A stretch of DNA of 5,331 nt, taken from assembly GCA_041481445.1 (NCBI GenBank), contig JBGPBV010000257.1:1-5331 (forward strand). Reading direction: 5' to 3'. Made by a program: the position numbers and the translations under genes. The notes under the pieces are model-generated. The model was not told the origin of the DNA. It did no database searches and was given only the letters and a program-made list of their open reading frames with translations. Below are positions 1 to 5,331 of this stretch, one piece after another. Source of the DNA: AA29 sp041481445. GTDB lineage: Bacteria > Acidobacteriota > Vicinamibacteria > Fen-336. Each line of letters starts with the position of its first letter. Position 1 is the stretch's first letter.

Positions 1-579
1 AGTGCCGCTCGCCCCGCTCTTCAGGCTCAAGACTCCCAGGCGGGCGAAGTCCACCGAGCTGACGTTGTTCTGGAGGGCGGTGAGCGTGGACATCAGCGTG
101 TCGTCGATCCACAGGCGGAGCTCGCCGTCGGCCGCGAGGGCCGAGGTCGCGCGCTTCCACTCGATCTCGACGAGGTGCGGCCCGGCCCCGATGTTGAAGA
201 ACCCGGTGTCCGCCTGGGAGTTGTCGTCGCGCCGGGTACGGCCCATCAGGCTGAGCTGTCCTCCCTGCTTCTTGAGGACGATCGCGGCCAGCCGGCGGGT
301 CGGCCCCTGCTCGAAGGCGATGAAGATGCGCGTGCGGAAGTGGCTCTGGGCCGTTCCCGGGTCGAAGCTGGCGGGATCGAACCGGAACCGCGCGCGGTAG
401 TGGTCCTCGTCGAGCGGGCTCTGGTCCTCGACGTAGAGCGAGTTCGTGTCGTTGACCACGCCCTTGATGTCGAAGGTGCCGCCCAGGGGCGTGACCGAGT
501 TGACGCTCAGGTCGCCGCCGTCCAGCGAGGCCGCCGACCACGCGCTGAAGGTGTCGGACTCGACGCCGTCCCTGAAGAT
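1..579 (-). other. C-terminal jelly-roll/lectin-like domain of the secreted protein (partial)
   Basis: Residues 395-587 are separate from the repeats. They start with the linker IFRDGVESDTFSAWS, then a stretch with SLYVEDQSPLDEDHYRARF, and end with HLVEIEWKRATS, GELRLWIDDTL and DFARLGVLSLKSG. The order 'NSLYVxDxSP...YRARFRFDP...FRTRIFIAFE...LWIDDTL...RLG' matches, from memory, the concanavalin-A-like C-terminal module of many exported proteins in Acidobacteriota and related phyla. In those proteins the module is presumably a carbohydrate-binding or surface-display unit. The ligand is unknown. The final strand lies outside the window. Confidence 0.6.
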
Positions 580-1761
580 GAGGTCGACGGGGACGAAGGT
601 CCCGAACACGTCCGCGCTCGGAGTCTGGAACTCGTTCGTGAAGACCACGAGGTACTGGCCGCCGCCGTAGACGGTGGGACTCTGAGCCTGGGCGCCCGTG
701 TCCGCCGTGACGGCGAAGTTCGCCCCCACGAGGGTCCCCGCCGCGCTCACGAGCTGGCCGCCGATGTCGATGCAGAACCCTTCTCCCGGGTCGCAGGCGA
801 AGTTCCCGTTGCCGTCGTTCCGCAGGTCGCTCCACGTGACCAGGTAGTTGGCGCCGTCGAACGCGAGGTAGGGAGCGAGCTGGGCCCCGGGGGCGGTGCA
901 GATGGAGATGACGCCTCCGACCAGCGTCGCCGAGGGAGAGACGAGCTGACCGAACAGGTCCCAGTTGTCGGCGGTGACCTCGTCGCCCCAGGCGACGAGG
1001 AAGTTCGTCCCGTCCGTGGCGACCCGGACGGGGTTGTCACTGGGAAAGGCGCTCCCGTTCACCGTGAACTCGGTCTGCAGGGCGCCGGCGGGAGTGACGA
1101 AGCGGGCGTGCACTTCCTGGTCCGCGACGTCCTCGCCCCAGGCCACGAGATAGTTCGGCGCCGCGAAGGCCACCGAAGCGTCCTTGCCCGCACTGCCGCT
1201 GATCTTGAGCTCGGCTCCCACGGTCGCGCCCGCAGTGGAAACGAAACGGCCGTAGACGTCCTTGTCCCCCGGCTGGGGCGGGTCGACGACGCGCCGCTCG
1301 TCCGTCCACACCACCAGGTAGTCCGTCCCGTCGAAGGCCACTCCGGTCACTTCGCCGACGGTCGTCGACGTGCTGATGAGGAACGGACTGCCCACCGCGG
1401 CCCCCGCCGTGCTCACGAGCTGGCCGTAGACGGTGGGAGGGCCGCCCGAGTGGTCCCCCCAGGCCAGCAGGTAGTTCGTGCCGCCGAAGGCGACGTCCGG
1501 GGAGTCGCCGGTGCGGGCCACGGGGGCGGTGGCGAGCAGCGCGCCCGTGGGAGAGACGAGCCTCGCCCCGATGCTGCTACCAGGTGCGGGCGAGACGCTG
1601 TCCTGGAAGCCGACCAGGAAATTGGTGCCGTCGAAGGCGGCGCCGGCCGAGTACTCGCGGTGCGCGGTGTTCTCGATCGGGAACCCGCTGCCGAGCGCGG
1701 CCGCGGGCAGAGCCGCCAGCAGCGCGATCCCGAGAAGATGTCGGGCCTTCACGTCCATCAT
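1..1761 (-). CDS. Secreted seven-repeat (probable beta-propeller) protein with C-terminal lectin-like domain, 3' end cut by window
   Basis: I read this gene by translating the minus strand. The frame is open from ATG at 1761 to base 1, giving 587 codons with no stop. Residues 1-24 form a signal peptide: basic KARH, a hydrophobic LLGIALLAALPAAA stretch and probable cleavage after ALG. Residues 38-392 hold seven copies of a 45-60-residue unit of the form VAFDGTNYLVAWxD...DVYGQLVSxAGxxVGxxFxI, which looks like beta-propeller blades. Residues 395-408 (IFRDGVESDTFSAW) resemble the FESGxxSAWS linker of many secreted Acidobacteriota proteins. Residues about 409-587 look like a concanavalin-type jelly roll (HYRARFRF, HLVEIEWKRA, LRLWIDD) and end in SGASGT at the edge. 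Related domains usually finish soon after with a YFDxFESRR-like segment, so probably only a few tens of residues are missing. The first of two adjacent ATGs is chosen because GGAGG lies 7 nt upstream. No catalytic motif is seen. A surface or extracellular binding role is an inference. Confidence 0.9.
   Translation of the reverse strand, partial: MMDVKARHLLGIALLAALPAAALGSGFPIENTAHREYSAGAAFDGTNFLVGFQDSVSPAPGSSIGARLVSPTGALLATAPVARTGDSPDVAFGGTNYLLAWGDHSGGPPTVYGQLVSTAGAAVGSPFLISTSTTVGEVTGVAFDGTDYLVVWTDERRVVDPPQPGDKDVYGRFVSTAGATVGAELKISGSAGKDASVAFAAPNYLVAWGEDVADQEVHARFVTPAGALQTEFTVNGSAFPSDNPVRVATDGTNFLVAWGDEVTADNWDLFGQLVSPSATLVGGVISICTAPGAQLAPYLAFDGANYLVTWSDLRNDGNGNFACDPGEGFCIDIGGQLVSAAGTLVGANFAVTADTGAQAQSPTVYGGGQYLVVFTNEFQTPSADVFGTFVPVDLIFRDGVESDTFSAWSAASLDGGDLSVNSVTPLGGTFDIKGVVNDTNSLYVEDQSPLDEDHYRARFRFDPASFDPGTAQSHFRTRIFIAFEQGPTRRLAAIVLKKQGGQLSLMGRTRRDDNSQADTGFFNIGAGPHLVEIEWKRATSALAADGELRLWIDDTLMSTLTALQNNVSSVDFARLGVLSLKSGASGT
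586..1650 (-). repeat. Seven tandem protein repeats (YLV-W type, propeller-blade-like) inside the secreted protein
   Basis: Each unit pairs a hydrophobic strand motif with a second strand about 20-30 residues later. The first strands begin near residues 41 (AAFDGTNFLVGF), 90 (VAFGGTNYLLAW), 141 (VAFDGTDYLVVW), 197 (VAFAAPNYLVAW), 247 (VATDGTNFLVAW), 299 (LAFDGANYLVTW) and 364 (VYGGGQYLVVF). The paired strands read IGARLVSPTGALL, VYGQLVSTAGAAV, DVYGRFVSTAGATV, EVHARFVTPAGALQ, DLFGQLVSPSATLV, DIGGQLVSAAGTLV and DVFGTFVPV. Repeat 6 carries an insertion rich in Asp, Asn and Gly with two cysteines (residues 311-333). The last unit is degenerate (F for W) and runs into the linker. Seven units fit a closed seven-bladed propeller, but that fold is inferred from periodicity, not shown. 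Confidence 0.85.
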
Positions 1762-1768
1762 GTACAGA

Positions 1769-1773
1769 CCTCC
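1769..1773 (-). promoter_or_regulatory. Shine-Dalgarno of the secreted-protein gene
   Basis: The minus strand reads ACGGAGGTCTGTACATG, a GGAGG core 7 nt before the first ATG (1761-1759). A second in-frame ATG follows directly (1758-1756), at 10 nt from the core. The better spacing favours the first. Confidence 0.8.
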
Positions 1774-1887
1774 GTGAGGCGGCGTGCCCCGCAACACTGC
1801 GGACCGCGAGCGGGACCGCTGCAGCGACGTCTAACCGGGTAGTGCGGTGTGGAAACGGTTGGGCGGGCGGTGCGGGAAGGACACAGA

Positions 1888-1916
1888 ATGGTACTCCACC
1901 GCGGAGCGGCTGTAAA
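1888..1916 (-). promoter_or_regulatory. Sigma-70-type promoter for the secreted-protein gene
   Basis: On the minus strand the -35 hexamer TTTACA (1916-1911, five of six to TTGACA) is followed by exactly 17 nt and the -10 hexamer TACCAT (1893-1888, four of six to TATAAT). It lies in the intergenic gap, 24 nt past the stop of the CNB-FHA gene, and points at the secreted-protein start. Transcription would begin near 1881, giving a leader of about 120 nt. The hexamers stand out as A/T-richer patches in GC-rich DNA. The spacer holds a small imperfect inverted repeat (CTCC/GGAG around CCGCGG), too weak to call an operator. Confidence 0.55.
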
Positions 1917-1940
1917 GACGCGTCGTCCGGCCCTGGAGGA

Positions 1941-2717
1941 CTACCGCGGGGTCTTGAAGTTCAGCACCAGCCGGCACAGCGTGATCTCGTCGCCGTCGTG
2001 GATCGGCGTGAGCACGCCCGTGGGCAGCTTCTTGCCGTTGAGGAAGGTCCCGTTCATCGTGCCGATCTCCTCGGCGATGAAGAATTTCCCTTCCTTGATC
2101 ACGATCCGCGCGTGGCGCCGCGAGATGTTGCGGCTCTGGTCTTCCTTGGTGAGGTCCACCTCGGGGCTCTGGCCGGTGACGGAGTCGAACCGGCCGAGCA
2201 GCGCCTCGTTCGAGAAGACGGGAAAGACGTTCCCGGTCGAGGGCGAGATGAAGTAGGCCTTGGCTTCCGCCTGGAGGGTGCCGTGCGTGGGCGAGGCGGG
2301 AGGCGGAGCGGCCTCGGGGGCGGACGGGGGGAGGCCGCCGGAGGCCAGGACGCTCTCGAGCTGGCGGTTGGTCTCGCGCAGGCGGATCGACTGCTTGCGC
2401 AGCATGCGCACGGCGATCTCGGGGTTGGCCTTGATCATGTCCCCGAACATCTCGCCGCTGATGACGATGATGTCACCCTCTTCGATCACCTCCGCCGTCG
2501 CCGACCGCGGCATGCGCTCGAGGATGGCCATCTCGCCGAAGAAGTCCCCCTTCTCCAGCACGGCCAGCGTGGTGTCGCCCTCCTTGAGCTTCTTCTTGAT
2601 GGCGACGCGGCCGGACTGGATGATGTACATGTCGTCGCCTTCGTCCCCCTCGTGGAACAGGACGTGCCCTCCGTCGAAGTGGGTGAGGAACTTGGCGAAC
2701 GGGTTCTTCTCCGTCAT
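1941..2717 (-). CDS. Cyclic-nucleotide-binding (Crp-like) and FHA domain fusion protein
   Basis: This is a complete 258-residue soluble protein, ATG to TAG. Residues about 10-105 form a Crp-type cyclic-nucleotide-binding beta-roll (GHVLFHEGDEGDDMYIIQSG). Its phosphate-binding cassette, residues 57-75 (GDFFGEMAILERMPRSATA), has E62, R71 and S72, the positions of E72, R82 and S83 in E. coli CRP, so nucleotide binding is likely. A C-helix (RMLRKQSIRLRETNRQLE) follows, then a Pro/Ala-rich linker (127-147). Residues about 155-256 form an FHA phosphothreonine-reading domain with all hallmarks: G175-R176, S199-x-x-H202, N222-G223 and N227-G228. There is no helix-turn-helix and no kinase or cyclase domain, so it is not a Crp transcription factor. 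It is probably an adaptor linking cyclic-nucleotide level to Ser/Thr phosphorylation. AGAGGG just before the ATG is a weak, close-spaced Shine-Dalgarno. The gene starts 54 nt after the glycosyltransferase and may be cotranscribed with it. Its partners are not in the window. Confidence 0.93.
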   Translation of the reverse strand: MTEKNPFAKFLTHFDGGHVLFHEGDEGDDMYIIQSGRVAIKKKLKEGDTTLAVLEKGDFFGEMAILERMPRSATAEVIEEGDIIVISGEMFGDMIKANPEIAVRMLRKQSIRLRETNRQLESVLASGGLPPSAPEAAPPPASPTHGTLQAEAKAYFISPSTGNVFPVFSNEALLGRFDSVTGQSPEVDLTKEDQSRNISRRHARIVIKEGKFFIAEEIGTMNGTFLNGKKLPTGVLTPIHDGDEITLCRLVLNFKTPR

Positions 2718-2771
2718 GGCCCTCTGGGGGCGGAGTCTATCAAAAGCCGCTCCGGACCGCAGAAAGGCCTC
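2718..2771 (-). other. Short gap between glycosyltransferase and CNB-FHA genes
   Basis: The 54 nt contain a TTTTGATAG stretch and a G/C-rich segment upstream of it. Neither a stem-loop with a T-run good enough for a terminator nor a -35/-10 pair with proper spacing is seen. Read-through from the glycosyltransferase gene is therefore the simplest reading. Confidence 0.4.
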
Positions 2772-4694
2772 TCAACGGGCGTTTTCGAGCTGTGCCGCCA
2801 TCGCGTCCCACTGCCCGTGGGCGCCCTGGACGGCCAGGACCGCGACCAGCGCCAAAGCCGCCCACCAACCCGCGCGCGACCGCCGGGCCAGCGTGGCCAG
2901 GGCGTGGCCGGCGGCCAGGCAGACGAGGGGGGTGACGAGCAGCGTCTCGTGCCCATGGAGGAAGACGTCGGGGACCTTGGCGCGGCCCAGGAGGAGCAGG
3001 AAGTAGGCGCCGAGCCCCCCCATCAGGAGCCAACGGCGCGCGGCCGGCGAGGCGATCGGGGTGGGCGTGGCCGGCGGCGCGTGCTCACGCCATAGGACGA
3101 CCAGGCCGGCCATGGCCAGGAGCGGGTAGAGGGTGTCGAAGAAGTCGCGCGTCCGCTCGTAGGCCACGACGAAGAAGGACCCGACCGCGTAGCGCGAGGG
3201 CGCCTGGGCGCCCCCTTGCGCCACGCGCGGCGCCAGGTCGACCACCATGCCCAGGAAGTCGCGGTAGTAGAGCGCCACCGCGACCGCGGCTCCGAGGGCT
3301 CCCATGGCCAGGACGGCGCCCGCCTCCGCCGGCCGGCGCCGGACCAGGGCGATCGTGGCCAGGGCCAGAACGAGCGCGGCCGTGTTCATCACGCCCGACA
3401 CGTACGCGAGCTGGCAGGCGGCCACCCAGAGAGCCCCCACCAGCACCGTGCGTGGCCGGCGGATCGAGTCCAGGTGGGAGGCCAGCCAGACGACGAGGGC
3501 CAGGTCGAAAGCATGGCCCAGCAACGCGGGCAGGAACGCGAAGCTCAGCCTGGAGGTGTAGGTCGGGATGAGGACGAGCAGGGCTGCGCCCAGCGGCGAG
3601 GCCCCCAGCCGCCGCGCCAGGGCCCACGTCAGGAAGATCGGCACCACGGAGACCGCGGCCGCCGCCAGCTTCATCGCGAGCAGGAGCGTGTCGTACCCGA
3701 TGGGCAGCACCGTGAACGGCAGATGGAAGGCCGGCGAGTACGGGAAGGCGTAAGTACGGCCATAGGCCTCCGTCCGCCACACGCCGTGCTCCCAGATCGC
3801 GCGCGCGGGCGAGAGGAAGAACCCGAGGCCCTCGTCCTGGACCTTCTCGACCAGCCGCGCGTGGGTCCGGAGGTCCGGATAGTAGAAGTCGGGATGGTTG
3901 ACGGCGAGGGCGCGCAGGAGGAACGCGGCCAGGCCCAGCGCGGCCAGGGCGCGGAGTGACTCCGCGGAGAGCCGGCCGCGGCGCCGGAGCCAGGCCGCGA
4001 CCGCCAGTCCGGCGGCGGCGGACAGGGCCAGGGCGAGCGGCAGGCCGCGCAGGAGACGATGCGTGAGCCAGGGGTCGGCGAGGAGACCGGCCACCGCCGC
4101 CACGCACCAGGGCGCGCTCAGGAGCATGGCCGTCCGCGGCGTCCAGCCCGCCAGCAGATGGATGGCGAGCACGAGCGCGACCACCAGGGCCGGCACCCCC
4201 ATCGCCCCGCCGGTCAGCCGGACGCGCGCGCCCGCGCCCAGCGCGACCCGGATCCAGTCCATCTTGAGGCCGCGGTCCTTCCGCTCGTGGGAGTCGGACT
4301 CGAAGCTCGCTCCCACCGGCGTCGCCGGAAGCACGCCCAGGGCCACCCTTCGCTCGAGTACGGCGCCCCCCCGGCACTGGAAGCGATCGACGGCGCGGCC
4401 GGCGAACGAGACCTCGACCTGGGCCGTCTCCCCGAACACGCGGGCGAACCGGTAGGACAGCTCGACCGGCCCGCCGCGCACCTCCAGGGGCAGGTCCACC
4501 CGCGCGTGGTAGGTCGTCCAGTGGGTGGCGACCTTGTCGTCGATCTCGTATTCGGGAGCGAAGCCGGCCAGATAGGGCCCGTCGCCGGGTCCGAGGTTGA
4601 GGGTGACCGTGGCCGGCCCGCGGGCGCCCGCGCGCGCGGCGACGAGCGGCAGGAGCACGAGCACCGCCGCCGCGACCGCCTCTCCTCTAGTCAA
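2772..4694 (-). CDS. GT-C (GT39/ArnT-like) membrane glycosyltransferase with N-terminal beta-sandwich domain
   Basis: This 640-residue protein begins at TTG 4694 and ends with TGA. The in-frame codon before the TTG is TAA, so no earlier start is possible; GTG at codon 11 or 13 is an alternative. Residues 7-22 are a signal-anchor-like helix. Residues about 28-160 form a soluble, probably beta-rich domain starting LNLGPGDGPYLAGFAPEYEID and ending KMDWIRVAL. Similar modules precede GT39-type proteins in Acidobacteriota, from memory. From 166 on there are about 12-14 hydrophobic spans. The large loop after the span at 248-265 carries NHPDFYYPDLRTHARL (266-281). Its aspartates (D269, D274) sit where GT-C enzymes keep the first-loop acidic catalytic residues. 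KVPDVFLHGHET (573-584) is a late polar motif between spans. The likely role is transfer of a sugar from a polyprenyl-phosphate donor outside the inner membrane. Donor and acceptor are unknown, and the family is a distant match. It overlaps the upstream oxidoreductase gene by 8 nt. Confidence 0.8.
   Translation of the reverse strand: MTRGEAVAAAVLVLLPLVAARAGARGPATVTLNLGPGDGPYLAGFAPEYEIDDKVATHWTTYHARVDLPLEVRGGPVELSYRFARVFGETAQVEVSFAGRAVDRFQCRGGAVLERRVALGVLPATPVGASFESDSHERKDRGLKMDWIRVALGAGARVRLTGGAMGVPALVVALVLAIHLLAGWTPRTAMLLSAPWCVAAVAGLLADPWLTHRLLRGLPLALALSAAAGLAVAAWLRRRGRLSAESLRALAALGLAAFLLRALAVNHPDFYYPDLRTHARLVEKVQDEGLGFFLSPARAIWEHGVWRTEAYGRTYAFPYSPAFHLPFTVLPIGYDTLLLAMKLAAAAVSVVPIFLTWALARRLGASPLGAALLVLIPTYTSRLSFAFLPALLGHAFDLALVVWLASHLDSIRRPRTVLVGALWVAACQLAYVSGVMNTAALVLALATIALVRRRPAEAGAVLAMGALGAAVAVALYYRDFLGMVVDLAPRVAQGGAQAPSRYAVGSFFVVAYERTRDFFDTLYPLLAMAGLVVLWREHAPPATPTPIASPAARRWLLMGGLGAYFLLLLGRAKVPDVFLHGHETLLVTPLVCLAAGHALATLARRSRAGWWAALALVAVLAVQGAHGQWDAMAAQLENAR
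4682..4694 (-). promoter_or_regulatory. Stop/start overlap and internal AGGAG at the oxidoreductase-glycosyltransferase junction
   Basis: The minus strand reads ATAATTGACTAGAGGAG. TTG (4694-4692) opens the glycosyltransferase frame, TAG (4689-4687) closes the oxidoreductase, and AGGAG (4686-4682) follows. No Shine-Dalgarno stands at the normal distance before the TTG; the nearest, GGAGGAG, is about 22 nt upstream. The arrangement fits termination-reinitiation, or initiation at the GTG 17 nt past AGGAG. Confidence 0.5.
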
Positions 4695-5331
4695 TTATCC
4701 GATACGTCCGGACGCGCTCCTCCAGGCCGGCGCGGATCTGGCCCGGCGCGCGCCCTTCGGCCATCTCGCTCGCGATGAAGCGGCCCATGTCCAGGCAATG
4801 GTCCGAGTTGTTGTAGTTGAACATGCCCAGGCGGCCGGTGGGGACCAGGTTGTCCGCGGCCTGGATGCGCGCGTACACCCGGCCCAGGCGCTCGCGGTAG
4901 TCCACGGTGTACATCGGGTAGAAGCTGCGGAAGCGCCGTACGAACCCGCCTTCGAGCCGGTCCGGGGTGGTGAGCCCGGCCTCCACGAGGGCGTCGAAGC
5001 AGCGGCGCACCAGCTCTTCGTCCGGGGCCGACCAGACCTCGTCCCCGGCGTCGCAGGTCATGTCGCAGCACACGGCGGTGCGATCCGCCGGCCCCAGCCC
5101 CGGGTCCATCGACTTCTGCTCGAACATGCGGTTGAACGGATAGCGGCGCTCCGGGAAGAAGATCCAGTGGTCCTCGGTGAGGCGCTCCTGCCGGAGGACC
5201 AGGAAGACGAGGGCGAGGTCGCGCAGCCGGAGCTGCGCCGCCTCCTCCGCGGCGACGACGTCGCCCGGGAAGAGCAGGCCGGACAGCGTCTGCAGCGGCA
5301 CCGACGAGACCACCGTCTCGCACTCGAGGCG
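4687..5331 (-). CDS. FAD-dependent amine-oxidase/protoporphyrinogen-oxidase-like oxidoreductase, C-terminal part
   Basis: The frame is open to the right edge, so the N-terminus with the Rossmann FAD site lies outside. 214 codons and a TAG are visible. The first visible residues (RLECETVVSSVPLQTL) match the 'cdxVxxSxPLxxL' segment of this flavoenzyme group. Then come LRLRDLALVFLVL, DHWIFFPERRYPFNRMFE, an acidic DEVW segment, FRSFYPMYTVDYRERL and near the C-terminus GRLGMFNYNNSDHCLDMG (visible residues 166-183), the segment that completes the FAD pocket. This order recalls FAD-dependent oxidoreductases often found beside envelope glycosyltransferases; UDP-galactopyranose mutase is a more distant relative. 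The substrate cannot be told from this part. A cysteine follows DH (DHC), where Ser or Ala is more usual in my memory of the family. An initiator GTG at 5313 is unlikely, because homologous sequence continues upstream to the edge. The stop codon lies inside the next gene's start region, so the two are probably one operon. Confidence 0.82.
   Translation of the reverse strand, partial: RLECETVVSSVPLQTLSGLLFPGDVVAAEEAAQLRLRDLALVFLVLRQERLTEDHWIFFPERRYPFNRMFEQKSMDPGLGPADRTAVCCDMTCDAGDEVWSAPDEELVRRCFDALVEAGLTTPDRLEGGFVRRFRSFYPMYTVDYRERLGRVYARIQAADNLVPTGRLGMFNYNNSDHCLDMGRFIASEMAEGRAPGQIRAGLEERVRTYRIID

Larger units (their letters stand above)
1762..1940 (-). other. Intergenic region and 5' leader of the secreted-protein gene
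   Basis: These 179 nt separate the CNB-FHA stop (1941-1943) from the secreted-protein ATG. Besides the promoter and Shine-Dalgarno, the leader has a short direct repeat GGACCGC (plus strand 1801-1807 and 1813-1819). It also has a G-rich plus-strand run GGGCGGGCGGTGCGGG at 1861-1876, just downstream of the predicted start site on the template strand. I see no riboswitch-like conserved structure and no convincing intrinsic terminator for the gene upstream. Confidence 0.6.

Noticed and set aside
1801..1819. Direct repeat GGACCGC spaced 12 nt apart in the leader
   Set aside because: Seven GC-rich bases repeated twice is close to chance. There is no further copy and no relation to the promoter.
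175..1842. 555-codon plus-strand open frame
   Set aside because: Its product is Arg/Gly/Glu/Val-rich low-complexity sequence with no signal peptide or motif. The opposite strand gives a clean signal peptide, seven repeats and a Shine-Dalgarno.
1918..1936. Possible terminator after the CNB-FHA gene (GACG-ACG-CGTC then TTT)
   Set aside because: A four-pair stem with a three-base loop and only three T is too weak, and the TTT is part of the -35 hexamer.
2735..2752. TTTTGATAG stretch as a promoter for the CNB-FHA gene
   Set aside because: No acceptable -35 hexamer lies 16-18 nt upstream, and the -10 match is poor.
1584..3095. 503-codon plus-strand open frame
   Set aside because: It lies across the secreted-protein start, the promoter, the entire CNB-FHA gene and the glycosyltransferase end, and has a biased, featureless composition. 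The CNB and FHA motifs on the other strand are unmistakable.
3085..4377. 430-codon minus-strand frame within the glycosyltransferase
   Set aside because: It is rich in Arg, Gly, Ala and Pro with no membrane pattern. The overlapping frame gives a coherent multi-spanning protein.
4705..4714. Perfect 10-nt palindrome CGTCCGGACG
   Set aside because: It lies in coding sequence with no loop and is short enough to occur by chance in GC-rich DNA.
4691..5323. 210-codon minus-strand frame overlapping the oxidoreductase
   Set aside because: It is a low-complexity Arg/Gly/Pro product. The other frame carries recognisable flavoenzyme segments.

Overview
The window is GC-rich (about two thirds G+C by eye). 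It carries four protein-coding genes, all read leftward on the minus strand, so the gene order is from the right edge to the left edge. No RNA gene, CRISPR array, insertion sequence or integrase was seen. The lineage is inferred from gene style. A secreted protein with the 'FxDGxESxxxSAWS' linker and a lectin-like C-terminus, a GT-C membrane glycosyltransferase with a fused beta-sandwich domain, and a cyclic-nucleotide/FHA double sensor together suggest an Acidobacteriota-like soil or environmental bacterium (for example Thermoanaerobaculia) or a neighbouring deep-branching phylum. No taxonomic marker gene is present to prove it.

Right part (2772-5331): the C-terminal 214 codons of an FAD-dependent amine-oxidase-type oxidoreductase run in from the right edge. 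They overlap by 8 nt the start of a 640-residue multi-spanning membrane protein of GT39/ArnT type. The overlap suggests translational coupling and a shared role, most simply in building or modifying a cell-envelope glycan or glycolipid.

Middle (1941-2717): 54 nt after the glycosyltransferase comes a 258-residue soluble signalling protein. It joins a Crp-like cyclic-nucleotide-binding domain to a C-terminal FHA domain through a Pro/Ala-rich linker and has no DNA-binding domain. It may be read through from the upstream pair.

Left part (1-1940): a 179-nt intergenic region holds a good sigma-70-type promoter (TTTACA, 17 nt, TACCAT), a leader of about 120 nt and a strong Shine-Dalgarno. Together they launch a secreted protein of at least 587 residues: signal peptide, seven 'YLV-W' repeats (a likely seven-bladed beta-propeller), a linker, and a jelly-roll lectin-like domain cut by the window edge. 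This gene's reading frame is open to base 1 without a stop, and it produces very long but spurious open frames on the plus strand.

The window looks like an ordinary envelope/signalling/secretion neighbourhood. The points most worth following are the seven-repeat secreted protein, the cyclic-nucleotide-FHA fusion and the odd start of the glycosyltransferase.
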